DNA of 64,000 nucleotides from Streptomyces maremycinicus (GCF_001184025.1 NZ_BBYG01000008.1:558001-622000); one strand, 5' to 3'. Shown: positions 8,924 through 18,226, counted from the stretch's first letter. Numbers and translations are program-made. Notes: a model not told the origin generated them from the letters alone.

Positions 8924-9023
8924 CGGACCTCGCGGATCCGGCGACGGACCTCACGGGTCTCGTGACGGACCTCGCGGATCCGGTGACGGACCTCGCGACG
9001 GGCTAGCGGCTCCCCGAGCGTGA

Positions 9024-9056
9024 GAGGGCCCCCGGCGAGTCCCGCCGGGGGCCCTC
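9024..9056 (+). terminator. Perfect 14-bp hairpin terminator
   Basis: Left arm 9024-9037 (GAGGGCCCCCGGCG) and right arm 9043-9056 (CGCCGGGGGCCCTC) pair without mismatch around a 5-nt loop, about 100 bp after the dehydrogenase stop codon. Between stop and hairpin lie three or four degenerate copies of gacggacctcgcggatccgg. Confidence 0.85.
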
Positions 9057-9069
9057 AAGGCTTCAGCCC

Positions 9070-9235
9070 ACGGGCCTCGGGCGCCGGGCCCCAGCTCACG
9101 GGCCTCGGGCGCCGGGCCCCAGCTCACGGGCCTCGGGCGCCGGGCCCCAGCCCACGAGCCTCGGGCGCCGGGCCCCAGCCCACGAGCCTCGGGCGCCGGG
9201 CCCCAGCCCACGAGCCTCGGGCGTCAGGCCGCCCG
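9070..9235. repeat. 28-bp tandem repeat array
   Basis: A 28-bp unit (acgggcctcgggcgccgggc followed by cccagctc) starts at 9070 and 9098 and continues for about six slightly diverging copies, in which ctcacggg drifts to cccacgag. The period is not a multiple of three and no start context is present, so it is not coding. It fills the gap between two convergent genes. Confidence 0.88.
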
Positions 9236-9260
9236 GGCCCACGGCCCCGGGCGTCAGGCT

Positions 9261-10058
9261 TCACGCCACGGGGAACGACTCGCCGTCGCCGTAGGACCGC
9301 ACGAGGACTCCGCCGCCCGGAGCGGGGCGCACGGAATGAGCGCGGCCGCGTCCGGCCACCCGTGCGCGGCCGTGGCCCCCCTCGCCCCCGACCTCCACCA
9401 GCGTGTTCTCGTCGATGGCCACCCCGTGCGCGAGCCGTCCGTCCGCCACGACGGCGGCGAGCCGCCCCAGCGTCCCCCACTGCGCGGCATGGTTGTCCAC
9501 CGCGAACGGCACGAGCCCGAGCCCCGGCCGCACCTCGAGCTCCTCAAGATCCTCGGCGGTGTCCGGCGGACAGATGGCGATCCCGTCCATCAGCCATCCC
9601 CCGACCAGCGCGTCCCGCCCCGCGAGCGCGGCCCCCGCGGAGAACCCGGCGTAGGGCAGCCCGCGCTCGCGCAGCAGCGAGGACAGCGCACCGGAGGCCT
9701 CGGCGAGCGCCTCCTGGTACGCGGGTGTCAGCCCGCCGCAGACGAACACGCCGGCCACGTCCCGCGTGACCGCGCCGAGCTCGAACCGCTCGCCGACCGG
9801 CACCGGACACGGCACCGGCGTACAGTCCCCGGCCTTGCGCAGGGCGGCGTCGTACCGGGCGAACTGCTCGGCTCCGTCGCCCTCGTCGACGATCACGCAC
9901 AGGAGGCGGGGTGCCGTCCCGGAGCCGGACCCCGACGCCTCCGACGCGGCGCGGGCGGCACGCAGGAACGGCCCGTGGACGACGTCGGCGACCGTCTCCT
10001 CCCACCCCCCGCCGATCAGGAACACCCGGCCACCACTGCTCTTCGTACCGCTGCTCAC
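9261..10058 (-). CDS. Peptidase S51 / cyanophycinase-like protein
   Basis: A 265-residue cytoplasmic protein of the dipeptidase E fold. The N terminus has the family opening V-F-L-I-G-G-G-W, a second motif is V-F-V-C-G-G-L-T, and the nucleophile elbow is G-F-S-A-G-A with the Ser near residue 140. Members are serine peptidases that cleave Asp-X dipeptides or degrade cyanophycin, and many homologues are untested. A histidine in D-N-H-A-A-Q probably completes the catalytic set. No signal peptide is visible. It stands alone, convergent with the dehydrogenase across the repeat array. Confidence 0.82.
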   Translation of the reverse strand: MSSGTKSSGGRVFLIGGGWEETVADVVHGPFLRAARAASEASGSGSGTAPRLLCVIVDEGDGAEQFARYDAALRKAGDCTPVPCPVPVGERFELGAVTRDVAGVFVCGGLTPAYQEALAEASGALSSLLRERGLPYAGFSAGAALAGRDALVGGWLMDGIAICPPDTAEDLEELEVRPGLGLVPFAVDNHAAQWGTLGRLAAVVADGRLAHGVAIDENTLVEVGGEGGHGRARVAGRGRAHSVRPAPGGGVLVRSYGDGESFPVA

Positions 10059-10210
10059 GCGCGCTTCCTCCTGGGGCTCATGGACGACGACTGGGGCCAG
10101 TGACTCACGACCGACTCACGACTGACCCACGTAACTCACGACGGTCGCCGGGCCCGTCGGGTTCACCCCTTGCCCGAGCCCAGTGCCCTGAGTCCCGCGC
10201 GCCTTCCCCT

Positions 10211-11377
10211 TCACCCACCGGCCCGGAGCCCCTGGAGACCGTCGTAGGCGGCCATCACGATGTCCAGTCCGCGGGTGTCCTCCGCCGGTTCGCGCATCTG
10301 GTTGGTCACGTACGCCACCACCATGCGGGACTCGGGCTCGATCATGACCGTCGAGCCTCCCCAGCCGCCCCACCCGTAGGTGCCGCCGAACCGTCCGTAG
10401 CCCAGACCCCAGCTGATCGGCATGCCCAGTACCCGGTCCTCGCCGCTGAACTGCTCCTCCCAGGCCCGGTCACAGCCCGCCCTCGACAGCAGCCGCACCC
10501 CGCGGACCGAACCGCCGCAGGCCATCGCCGACTGGACCAGGGCGACCGAGCGGGCGTTGCCGAAGCCGCTCGCCGCCGGGATCTGCGCCCGGCGCCAGGC
10601 CATGCCGTTGCCGTCGCGGAGCCGTATCGCGGTCGGGGCGGTCGGGGAGCCCGAGTCGGTCGAGTCGGCCGGGGCGGTCGGGGAGCCGGGCCTCGGGGCC
10701 CTGCGGGCCGCGCCCGCGGTGTAGTCCTCGTCCCGGCCCGGTGGCGGGACCGTCGGCGCCACCCGGTGATCGTGTTCGGCCGGCAGCCCCATACGGAAGT
10801 CCGCGCCCAGCGGTCCGGCGATCTCGTCGGCGAAGAACGCGCCAGGGCTCCGGCCGGTGATCCGGCGTAGGACCTCGCCCACCAGGAATCCCTGGGTGAG
10901 CGAGTGGTACCCGGCCGCGCTGCCCGGCTCCCACTGCGGAGCCTGCGCGGCGAGCCGCGCCGTGGCGGCCGGCCAGTCGTAGATCTCCGCCACCGGCCCT
11001 TCCCAGTCGGGCAGCCCGGCGGTGTGCCACAGCAGGTGCCGCACCAGGACCGCCTCCTTGCCCGCCGCGGCGAACTCCGGCCAGTACCGGGTCACCGGCG
11101 CGTCCGGATCGAGCTCGCCCCGGTCGATCAGGACCAGCGCGCACAGCGCCGTCATCGTCTTCGTCACCGACCAGACGTTGACGAGGGTGTCGCGCTGCCA
11201 GGGGATACCGCGCGCCGGGTCGGCGACACCGCCCCAGACGTCCACCACCGGCTCGCCGTCCACGAAGACGGCCACCGAACCGCCGACGTCCCCGCCGTCC
11301 AGCAGCGTGGCCAGCGCGGTGGGCACGGCGGTGAACAGGTCGTCGTAGGAGCCCTGAAGGTCAGCCATGCCCGCCAT
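10211..11377 (-). CDS. Serine hydrolase of the beta-lactamase/esterase EstB type
   Basis: A 388-residue class C beta-lactamase-like hydrolase. The S-x-x-K motif is S70-V-T-K73, the Y-x-S motif is Y157-H-S, and the C-terminal glycine strand is W-G-G-W-G-G-S-T. No signal peptide is seen, so it is likely a cytoplasmic esterase rather than a secreted beta-lactamase. A Pro/Ser/Thr-rich insert near residues 230-248 carries the duplicated word G-S-P-T-A-P, encoded by two identical 18-bp stretches 36 bp apart (10634 and 10670). ATG 11377 or ATG 11368 could be the start. The substrate is unknown. Confidence 0.88.
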   Translation of the reverse strand: MAGMADLQGSYDDLFTAVPTALATLLDGGDVGGSVAVFVDGEPVVDVWGGVADPARGIPWQRDTLVNVWSVTKTMTALCALVLIDRGELDPDAPVTRYWPEFAAAGKEAVLVRHLLWHTAGLPDWEGPVAEIYDWPAATARLAAQAPQWEPGSAAGYHSLTQGFLVGEVLRRITGRSPGAFFADEIAGPLGADFRMGLPAEHDHRVAPTVPPPGRDEDYTAGAARRAPRPGSPTAPADSTDSGSPTAPTAIRLRDGNGMAWRRAQIPAASGFGNARSVALVQSAMACGGSVRGVRLLSRAGCDRAWEEQFSGEDRVLGMPISWGLGYGRFGGTYGWGGWGGSTVMIEPESRMVVAYVTNQMREPAEDTRGLDIVMAAYDGLQGLRAGG

Positions 11378-11428
11378 TGAGCCCCCATCGGAGGACCGGC
11401 GGCAACCGAATTCCGGCGCCCCCGCGCG

Positions 11429-12133
11429 CTACGGTCCGTAACCGCCCGTCGGGGCGCGGGGCGCCGGGGGCTCCGCCGGCGGGGAGGCGTGCGCGCCCAT
11501 GTCGAGACGGAACGGCGGGTACGCGTCGGTCATCAGCGCCGCGTAGGCGGCCACGCGGGCGACCCAGCGGGCCAGGCCGAGCAGGAAGTCGAACAGGTGC
11601 ACCGGGTACCGGCCGGTGAACGCCAGGATGATCACGGCGACGAAGGACAGGAAGTAGACGAGCCCACCGCCGTGCCAGTAGTCCGACCCGCCCCAGCCCC
11701 AGCCCCAGTCGCCGACGAACATCCCCACGACGATGTACTGCGGAATGGCCAGCAGCCACCACTTCACCAGCACCAGACCGCGCGACAGCCGCTCGGGATA
11801 CGCGACGTCGAAATGCGCCGGGTAGTCGGCCACCTCGGCCAGGGTGAAGGGCGGGTACCGGTCCGTACCGAGCGCGGCGTGGGCGTAGTAGGCGACACGC
11901 CAGTTCCAGCGCATGACCCCGACGTTGAAGTCGAAGAGCGAGCGGGGGTACCGGGCCGTGAACAGGATCGCGAAGAACGCGATGAGGGTCACGAAGGAGA
12001 ACGCGATCCACAGGAAGAACAGCACGATGTAGTGCGGGATGGCGAGGAACCACTTCACCAGCCACATCCATCGGGACAACCGGGGATCGAGGAACCCCTC
12101 GAGACGCACAGGAGACACGGTGACCGGAGTCAT
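11429..12133 (-). CDS. DUF4389 membrane protein
   Basis: A 234-residue integral membrane protein with two similar halves, each having a [12 protein letters not shown] or [12 protein letters not shown] opening followed by a hydrophobic helix and R-Y-P-x-x-L-F-D-F. This duplicated pattern is the DUF4389 signature. The C terminus is a Pro/Ala-rich cytoplasmic-type tail. The family is widespread in actinobacteria and has no established function. It begins 51 bp from the serine hydrolase's ATG, on the same strand and upstream of it, so the two may be cotranscribed. Confidence 0.88.
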   Translation of the reverse strand: MTPVTVSPVRLEGFLDPRLSRWMWLVKWFLAIPHYIVLFFLWIAFSFVTLIAFFAILFTARYPRSLFDFNVGVMRWNWRVAYYAHAALGTDRYPPFTLAEVADYPAHFDVAYPERLSRGLVLVKWWLLAIPQYIVVGMFVGDWGWGWGGSDYWHGGGLVYFLSFVAVIILAFTGRYPVHLFDFLLGLARWVARVAAYAALMTDAYPPFRLDMGAHASPPAEPPAPRAPTGGYGP

Positions 12134-12394
12134 GGGGACCAGCTCCGTTCCCTGATCATGATTTCAGCCTCGCACAGCCGAAGAGGCCCCGCGACCGGTG
12201 CGTTTCACCCGCCTCACCCGATGCGGGTCCACTCGGTTCGGGTACCGCTCCCCGGCGCGGTCCTGGTCATCCTCCGGTCACCTTTACCTGCGGGGATGGC
12301 TCGATCGGGCTTCCTCGACGAGTCCGCGAAGTGCGACACCATCCCATTGGGCTCGGGGAGGGCTGGCTCGACGGGTCCTGGGATGATTGCGTGC
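12134..12394. other. Intergenic region between divergent genes
   Basis: About 260 bp between the DUF4389 gene (minus strand) and the hypothetical gene starting at 12395. I see no hairpin, repeat or convincing promoter hexamer pair here. Confidence 0.4.
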
Positions 12395-13105
12395 ATGCCA
12401 GTGGACTGGTCTCGTCTTGAGCACGCATATGGCTCTGCCGCCGATCTCCCGCAGCTGCTTGAGCAGGTGGGTGATCCTGAGCTGGCTGACGAGGCCTGGG
12501 AGGAACTGGCGTCTGCTCTCTACCACCAGGGCTCGGTCTACACGGCCAGCTTCGCGGCCATTCCCGCTCTGGCCGACATCGCCGCGGGCCATAGCCCCGG
12601 CGATCACCGGCTGGCGCTGTTGCTGGCTGGTCGTATCGTCGCCGCGGAACAGCAGATTCACGAACCCGGCTACGTTCAGACGCACTGTCCGGACGCGATC
12701 GCCGAGTTGCACAGGCTGACTCTTCAGTGCCTGATGGCATCGCCGTTCGAGGGGGACGAGGAGGACTATCTCTACACGCTGGAGGACCTGTTGGCCTTCG
12801 AGGGGGTACCGGTATGGCGGTGCTGCCTGCTTCGAAGCTCCTACGAGGTGCAATGCCCGGCCTGCTCGCAGAACCTGAAGATCGACTTCTACGCGCAGCC
12901 GCCCGGCACTCGCCGCCTGGACCCGAACGAGGGCGTGCGATTCATCGGCGACGAGGGCCCGCCCCTGACCGGGATCCATCGCGCGGTGCCTGCCGACCTC
13001 CCACCGCTGGGGGCTCGACTGTATGCCGTGGCTGTAGAGGCCGGGCAGTCGACGGTCGCTGAGCACTTGACCCGTCTCCATGGCCGCGCGACATGTCCCG
13101 ACTGA
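12395..13105 (+). CDS. Hypothetical protein with HEAT-like helices
   Basis: A 236-residue soluble protein I do not recognise as an enzyme. The segment around residues 30-70 (A-L-Y-H-Q-G-S-V-Y-T-A-S-F-A-A-I-P-A-L-A-D-I-A) is the kind of helical repeat found in HEAT-repeat proteins that sit beside polymorphic toxins as candidate immunity proteins. A C-x-x-C pair (P-A-C-S plus upstream Cys) lies near residue 155. Its G+C looks slightly lower than its neighbours. No toxin gene is adjacent, so it may be an orphan. ATG 12395 is preferred, although ATG 12383 is in frame. Confidence 0.65.
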   Translation: MPVDWSRLEHAYGSAADLPQLLEQVGDPELADEAWEELASALYHQGSVYTASFAAIPALADIAAGHSPGDHRLALLLAGRIVAAEQQIHEPGYVQTHCPDAIAELHRLTLQCLMASPFEGDEEDYLYTLEDLLAFEGVPVWRCCLLRSSYEVQCPACSQNLKIDFYAQPPGTRRLDPNEGVRFIGDEGPPLTGIHRAVPADLPPLGARLYAVAVEAGQSTVAEHLTRLHGRATCPD

Positions 13106-13315
13106 ACAACAGAGTTCTCCGTGCCCCAGCAGATCGAGGACGCGGTGCGTGGCCGTACCCCCATGCTCCGGTCCACGACCGACCCTTCGTCACGGTGACC
13201 ACACTGGATCTGACAGCTGAGCGCGACCGCGCGCGACTGACATATCTCGGAGCATCCGAATGACGAACGCTGCCGGCACGGCCGCGCGCGGCGAGGGTGG
13301 CCTCCACGCTGCTGT

Positions 13316-13909
13316 CTAGCGCCGCAGATGGCTCAGCGTGGTCTCCGGGGCCGGGTAGGGGCGCTCGGTCGGCAACAGGGTGGCCGCACGGTCGAGTTCA
13401 CCGGCGCGCACCTGCTCGTGGACGTCCCTGGCCAGCGGGGTGACGTCCTCGATCCCGACGATCCAGTCGTCCGCGTATCGCGCGGTCGCCTCGCCCGCCA
13501 GCCCCAGCTGGAGCGAACGGTAGGGAAGGGGGGCGAGACGCAGGTCCCGCTCCGGATCCCACTGCACCCGTGCCGGCGCCCGCCTCAACTGTCGTTTCCA
13601 CTCGGCCTGATCGCCGTGCACGTCCGGGACGTAGTGCGACAGGCAGGCGTGCCGCAGGGCCCACTCGAAACCCTCCCGGCTGATCTCCACCGCGAGAACG
13701 GTCTCCTGACCCTCCTTCAGCCCCCACCCGCAGCGGTACATCATCCACAGGAACGACGGCTTGATCCACGTCATCCTGTCCCGCTTCCAGGCGCCGGAGA
13801 AACGGCCGTCGCGGACGGCGGGGCGGCCGATCTTCGGGGAGTACGCCTGGTAGACGGTGATCGTGGAGTCCGTGTAGGTCGCACGGATCCCGTGGCGCGG
13901 TTCTTCCAT
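13316..13909 (-). CDS. DUF4291 protein
   Basis: A 197-residue protein matching the DUF4291 pattern: I-R-A-T-Y-T-D-S-T-I-T-V-Y-Q-A-Y near the start, then R-M-T-W-I-K-P-S-F-L-W-M-M-Y-R, both family hallmarks. No membrane segment or signal is present. The family has no proven function. ATG 13909 places the hallmark about 10 residues from the start, as is usual, while the longer version to 13990 adds a low-complexity leader. Nothing nearby hints at its role. Confidence 0.85.
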   Translation of the reverse strand: MEEPRHGIRATYTDSTITVYQAYSPKIGRPAVRDGRFSGAWKRDRMTWIKPSFLWMMYRCGWGLKEGQETVLAVEISREGFEWALRHACLSHYVPDVHGDQAEWKRQLRRAPARVQWDPERDLRLAPLPYRSLQLGLAGEATARYADDWIVGIEDVTPLARDVHEQVRAGELDRAATLLPTERPYPAPETTLSHLRR

Positions 13910-14152
13910 GGCGTACAGCGTGGGGGTCCTTCGGGGCGGGTGGCCACTGATTTTCGCCGGCCGTGACGGCGAGTACGGCATCGGCGGCACACCGGCGCCG
14001 GGGGAGCTGTCCGCCGGCAGGCCGGTGGTGTACCCAGGCCGCTCTGAGTAGGTGCGCTCATGTCCGGCGGGGCCTCGCGCGGCGAGTATCGGTGCAGCGG
14101 CGCAGGTGTGGCGCGCCGGTCCGATCCAGCTGAGTCAGTTACGGAGAATCCC

Positions 14153-14611
14153 ATGTCCCGTCGTATCGCTCTGTCCGTCGCCGCCGGTGTGGTCGTCCTC
14201 GGTGGTGCCGGTGCCGGTGCCTTCGCTCTCGCCTACGCCGGGGAGCAGCCTCCGGCGCTGGCGGACAGCACGGCCCGCTACACCGCCCCCGACGGCGCCC
14301 GCGACGGCTCGTTGTCCTTCGTCACCGACGTCACGGCGTCCTCCGGGGTCAAGAGCGTCAAGGTGCTGGCGTGGCCGGAGGACTCGGCCTTCGCCGAGCA
14401 GAAGCTGACGAGCGAGGACATGGCCGCCGCGGAGTCGGCCGTCTGCACTCCCTCCGGCGGGGACACCGTGCACTGCGTCTACACCGTCAGGGTCACCGGT
14501 GCCGACGCCGAGTCCTCCCCGCGCGGCGCCTGGCACGTCGCCGTCCTGGCCACCGCGAAGGACGGCACCACGACCCTGAACACGGAGGCGGCCGACTTCT
14601 CCGTCCGGTGA
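14153..14611 (+). CDS. Secreted DUF5707-type protein
   Basis: A 152-residue exported protein. The signal peptide is M-S-R-R-I-A-L-S-V followed by a hydrophobic Val/Gly/Ala core. The mature part is a beta-rich Ig-like domain with S-G-V-K-S-V-K-V-L-A-W-P, a Cys pair separated by about 10 residues and A-x-W-H-V-A-V-L-A-T-A-K-D-G, which I recognise as the DUF5707 pattern of Streptomyces. GGAGAA lies 4-5 nt before the ATG. Function is unknown. It is flanked by unrelated single genes. Confidence 0.82.
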   Translation: MSRRIALSVAAGVVVLGGAGAGAFALAYAGEQPPALADSTARYTAPDGARDGSLSFVTDVTASSGVKSVKVLAWPEDSAFAEQKLTSEDMAAAESAVCTPSGGDTVHCVYTVRVTGADAESSPRGAWHVAVLATAKDGTTTLNTEAADFSVR

Positions 14612-14690
14612 TGCCCCGTCCGCAGTCCCGCGCGACGTGACTCTCCGCCCGGTGATTCTCCGCGGGGTGGCGCGGCGGAGCCCGTGTCTG

Positions 14691-14738
14691 TACGGCGGTG
14701 CTAGGTCGGGGCCGTACGGCGGTGCTAGGACGGGGCCG
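14691..14738. repeat. 24-bp direct repeat overlapping a stop codon
   Basis: The unit tacggcggtgctaggtcggg-gccg occurs at 14691 and again at 14715. The TAG stop of the minus-strand AI-2E-type gene (14725-14727) lies inside the second copy, and the same TAG is present in the first copy outside the gene. Confidence 0.85.
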
Positions 14739-15834
14739 GGGCCGTGTTCGCGTCGTCGGACCCCGGGTGGGACGGGTCCCGGAGTTGCTCGCGTACGTAG
14801 TTCCAGACCACCGCGATCAGCGCGGCGACCGGGACGGCGAGCAGGCTGCCCACGATGCCGGCGAGGTTGCCGCCCAACGTCACCGCCAGCAGGACCACCG
14901 CCGCGTGGATGCCGAGGCCACGGCTCTGGATCATGGGCTGGAAGACGTTGCCCTCGAGCTGCTGGACCACGACGATGATGGCCAGCACGATCAGCGCGTC
15001 CGTCAAACCGTTGGAGACCAGCGCGATGAGCACCGCGACGAAACCGGCGAACAGCGCTCCGATGATCGGCACGAAGGCCGAGACGAAGGTCAGCACCGCC
15101 AGCGGGAGCACGAGCGGTACGTCCAGGATCCACAGGCCGAGGCCGATCAGCACGGCGTCGAGCAGGCCGACGGCCGCCTGGGAGCGTACGAACGACCCCA
15201 GCGCGTCCCAGCTGCGCGCGGCCACGGTCGGGACGTCGGTGGCGAGCCGGCCCGGCAGCTGATCGGCGAGCCACGGCAGGAAGCGCGGGCCGTCCTTGAG
15301 GAAGAAGAACATCAGGAAGAGGGCCAGGACGGCGGTGACCAAGCCGTTCACCACGGTGCTCACGCCCGTGACGACCGCGCCGACCATGCTGCCGAGGCCG
15401 TCCTGCGCACGCGAGACCGCGCTGTCGAAGGCCTTGTTGATCTGGGCGTCACCGATGTTCAACGGCGGTCCGGCGGCCCACTCGCGCAGCTTCTGGATGC
15501 CGTCGACCACGCCGTCGGTCAAGTCGCCGGACTGGGATGCCACCGGTACCGCGATCAGTGCCACGACGCCCAGGGCGACCAGCAGGAACAGCACGGTCAC
15601 GACCGATGCGGCCAGGGCGGGCTTCCACCCGCGGCGCCGCAGGAATCGGGTCGGTGGCCAGGTCAGCGTGGTCAGCAGCAGACCGACCACGAGGGGCCAG
15701 ACCACCGACCACATACGGCCCAGGATCCACAGGGCCACCGCGAGCATCACGAATATGAGCAGCAACTCGGCGGAGGCCCGCGCCGTCGTGCGGAGCGCGG
15801 CGCGGGCTCTTGTGGAACTCAGGGTGGCGGTCAC
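14725..15834 (-). CDS. AI-2E family transporter
   Basis: A 369-residue multi-pass membrane protein of the AI-2 exporter-like (UPF0118/PerM) family. Hydrophobic helices lie at about residues 22-42, 45-60 and 75-100, and five more lie in the second half, including F-V-P-I-I-G-A and the family word Q-L-E-G-N-V-F-Q-P near residue 300. A soluble extracytoplasmic stretch spans about 105-160. Most members are proton or sodium antiporters or exporters of unknown substrate, and quorum-signal export should not be assumed. It is a single gene, divergent from nothing and followed by a short repeat. Confidence 0.9.
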   Translation of the reverse strand: MTATLSSTRARAALRTTARASAELLLIFVMLAVALWILGRMWSVVWPLVVGLLLTTLTWPPTRFLRRRGWKPALAASVVTVLFLLVALGVVALIAVPVASQSGDLTDGVVDGIQKLREWAAGPPLNIGDAQINKAFDSAVSRAQDGLGSMVGAVVTGVSTVVNGLVTAVLALFLMFFFLKDGPRFLPWLADQLPGRLATDVPTVAARSWDALGSFVRSQAAVGLLDAVLIGLGLWILDVPLVLPLAVLTFVSAFVPIIGALFAGFVAVLIALVSNGLTDALIVLAIIVVVQQLEGNVFQPMIQSRGLGIHAAVVLLAVTLGGNLAGIVGSLLAVPVAALIAVVWNYVREQLRDPSHPGSDDANTAPAPS

Positions 15835-15932
15835 GGATGCACCCTATGGGTACGCACGCCGTAGTACTCCTACCGGTCCTGCTACCGGTCCTGCCGACAT
15901 CGCCGCTCACCGGCCGACGGCCGGCCCGCGGG

Positions 15933-16688
15933 TCACGGGGCCGGGGCCACGCCGGTCGGGCAGGACACCCCCGGGTCGGTCCCGGGCGAGGTGTTCAGCT
16001 CGATGCCCGTGCCGCCCGTCCCGCAGTATCCGCGCGGGTTCTTGGCGTCCGAGAGGTACTGCTGGTGGTAGGTCTCGGCCGGGTAGAACGGCCGATCGGA
16101 GGCGGGGCGGATCTCCGTGGTGATCGGGCCGTGGCCCGAGGCGGTGAGGAGTCGTTGGTACGAGGCCCGGGAGTACTCGGCCTCGGTGGCCTGGGCCGGG
16201 GAGTGGGTGTAGATCGCGGAGCGGTACTGGCTGCCGACGTCGTTGCCCTGGCGGAAACCCTGGGTGGGGTCGTGGGACTCCCAGAACGTCTTCAGCAGGC
16301 GCCCGTAGGAGATCACCGACGGGTCGAAGACCACACGGACGACCTCCGTGTGGGCGGTCAGGCCCGAGCAGACCTCCTCGTACGTGGGGTATGCGGTGTG
16401 GCCGCCCTGGTAGCCGACCAGGGTCGTCCACACACCTGCCGGGAGCCGCCAGAACGTGCGTTCCGCGCCCCAGAAGCAGCCCAGGCCGAAGTCGGCGACA
16501 TCGAGGCCCGCGGGGTAGGGGCCGAGGAGCCGGTTGCCGAGGACCGTGTGGCGGTCGGTGACGGAGTACACCGGCCCCGGACGGCCTTCCAGCGCCTGTT
16601 CGGCCGTGGGCAGTCCGGGTGCGATGTGGTGCGGGTCGTGGAGCGTGCCGTGGGGTGGGCCGTGGTGCGTGCCGTGGTGCGGGAACAT
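15933..16688 (-). CDS. msrA: Peptide methionine sulfoxide reductase MsrA
   Basis: A 251-residue reductase that repairs S-methionine sulfoxide in proteins using thioredoxin. The catalytic Cys is in G-C-F-W-G (about residue 71). Other family words are G-Y-Q-G-G-H-T, F-W-x-x-H-D-P-T and Q-Y-R-S-A-I-Y. A Cys in G-Y-C-G is the likely resolving residue. Unusually, the first 25 residues are very His-rich ([13 protein letters not shown]) and may bind metal. ATG 16688 has GGAG 5 nt upstream, which argues against the longer start at 16736. It is a single gene. Confidence 0.92.
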   Translation of the reverse strand: MFPHHGTHHGPPHGTLHDPHHIAPGLPTAEQALEGRPGPVYSVTDRHTVLGNRLLGPYPAGLDVADFGLGCFWGAERTFWRLPAGVWTTLVGYQGGHTAYPTYEEVCSGLTAHTEVVRVVFDPSVISYGRLLKTFWESHDPTQGFRQGNDVGSQYRSAIYTHSPAQATEAEYSRASYQRLLTASGHGPITTEIRPASDRPFYPAETYHQQYLSDAKNPRGYCGTGGTGIELNTSPGTDPGVSCPTGVAPAP

Positions 16689-16850
16689 GCGGTCTCCAGG
16701 GGGGCGCCGAGGGTGCGTGCCGGTCAACGTGCGCACGGGGCGGGGGATTCCGCGGGCCTCGCGCCGGATCCTGGGCGCGGCTGCCGCCCGCCCGCCCCGG
16801 TGTCGCCCGCCGCACTGACGCGGAGCCGTTCGCGCGGGCGCGCGGCCGCC

Positions 16851-17969
16851 TCAGTGCGGCAGTGTCGCCGGGCTGCCGCCGTTCGCCTCGTAGCCCGCCA
16901 CCGCCAGTGCCCGGTAGACCGCGAACTCGCCGGCCGGGTCGGGGGAGAGGGTCCACGGGAGGGCGCCCACATGGCCGTCCACGTGTATGAGCTGGCTCAT
17001 CGCCTCCGACCAGCGCTCGGCGCGCACCAGGAAGAAGATCAGCAGATGGCGGACGTGCGCCAGCATCGGGTCGTCGGGACGGGCCGCGTGCACCGCGAAC
17101 AGCGCGCCGTGCATCGCCTTCGTCACGACCTCGCTCTGGTAGAAGCCGCTGACCAGATTCACCTCGGGGAGGTGCTCGAAGACCGCGAACAGCGGGATGG
17201 CGGCGAGGAGGGAGCCCTGGGGGGCTCGCGCGGCCGCCGCCTCCGCGAAGGAGTTCGCCAGTTCGCGCGAGCCGTGCCACTTCTCGCACCAGTAGTGCAG
17301 GGCCGCGAGATGCGCCCCCATGTGCGCCGGTGCGCGGTCCAGGATCTTCAGCCAGAGCTGCTCGAACTCCTTCTGCGAGTACTCGAGACCGCGGGCCACC
17401 GACAACTCGACGATGTACGGGATCGGGTCACCCGGGGCGAGCAGCGCCGCCTGACCGCAGGCGTCCTTCGCCTCCTCCATGATGATCCGGAAGTCGTCCG
17501 TGCCCCGCGTCGACGTCCGCCACGCCTGCTGCACCAGGAACTCCGCGTGCACCGCCGCGCCGCCCGCGTCCTTCGGCGCCTCCGTGCGCCACACCCGCAG
17601 CCACTGTCCGCCCGGCGTCTCGCCGACCCCGCCCGGCCGCTGCTGGAGTTCCAGCGCCGCCGCGCCCGCGAAGGCCTGCACGCGCTGCCAGCGCAGCTCG
17701 CCCTCCGCCTCCGTGCCGGCCAGCAGCTGCTGCGCGGCCCGGTAGTCCTGCGTGCGCTGCACCACGTCCAGGACGTCCAGCAGGTCCTGGTCGGGGCCGG
17801 GCATGCGGATGTCCAGTTCCTCCGTGCGCACGAAACCGTAGGTCTCGGGGTCCGCGGCGTCCGGATGGCCCGCCGGGACCTGTTCGATCATGCCGCGCCT
17901 GCGCCGCAGGAACGGCAGCAGCACGAAGCCGATCAGGACCAGCGCCATCAGGACGAACAGAATCTCCAT
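16851..17969 (-). CDS. Membrane-anchored conserved hypothetical protein
   Basis: A 372-residue protein with one N-terminal helix (residues ~3-20) followed by a basic stop-transfer R-R-R-R, so the bulk should be cytoplasmic. The rest is helical with repeated A/L/W patterns like TPR-type folds: E-L-S-V-A-R-G-L-E-Y around residue 200 and H-L-A-A-L-H-Y-W-C-E-K-W-H-G around 240. I recognise no catalytic residues. It lies between msrA and the cystathionine gamma-synthase gene, which diverges from it. It looks conserved among Streptomyces, but I cannot name a function. Confidence 0.8.
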   Translation of the reverse strand: MEILFVLMALVLIGFVLLPFLRRRRGMIEQVPAGHPDAADPETYGFVRTEELDIRMPGPDQDLLDVLDVVQRTQDYRAAQQLLAGTEAEGELRWQRVQAFAGAAALELQQRPGGVGETPGGQWLRVWRTEAPKDAGGAAVHAEFLVQQAWRTSTRGTDDFRIIMEEAKDACGQAALLAPGDPIPYIVELSVARGLEYSQKEFEQLWLKILDRAPAHMGAHLAALHYWCEKWHGSRELANSFAEAAAARAPQGSLLAAIPLFAVFEHLPEVNLVSGFYQSEVVTKAMHGALFAVHAARPDDPMLAHVRHLLIFFLVRAERWSEAMSQLIHVDGHVGALPWTLSPDPAGEFAVYRALAVAGYEANGGSPATLPH

Positions 17970-18060
17970 GTCTCAAGCGAACCAGACCGCGCCGACAATT
18001 GGCCAACCCACCCCCGCACCTGTGGAAAACCGCCCCGGGACCGGCCGCCCACCACCGTCC

Positions 18061-18132
18061 GCCACCTCCCGTCCCGGCCCGTGCGCCACCTCCCGTCCCG
18101 GCCCGTGCGCTACGCCCGTCCCGGCCCGTCCG
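18061..18132. repeat. 24-bp tandem repeat upstream of metB
   Basis: The unit gccacctcccgtcccggccc-gtgc starts at 18061 and 18085, with a degenerate third copy at 18109. It continues into a looser G/C-rich stretch to about 18190. It lies within the 5' region of metB and could affect its leader transcript. Confidence 0.8.
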
Positions 18133-18226
18133 CTCCGGCCGTCGCGGGCCGCGGGCTCCCGCCGTCCCGGGCCGCGCGCTCCCGCCGTCCCGCAGCAGGC
18201 CCGCAGGCGGACTACGCTCGGTGCTC

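Noticed and set aside
9070..9235. CRISPR array
   Set aside because: The repeats are directly contiguous with no spacers and no cas genes. The same holds for the arrays at 5704, 51434 and 59943.
14725..15834. Quorum-sensing AI-2 exporter role
   Set aside because: The family name is historical. Most members lack proven AI-2 export, and no LuxS gene is present in the window.
17970..18226. SAM riboswitch before the cystathionine gamma-synthase gene
   Set aside because: No conserved riboswitch core is visible; the gap is mostly a 24-bp repeat.
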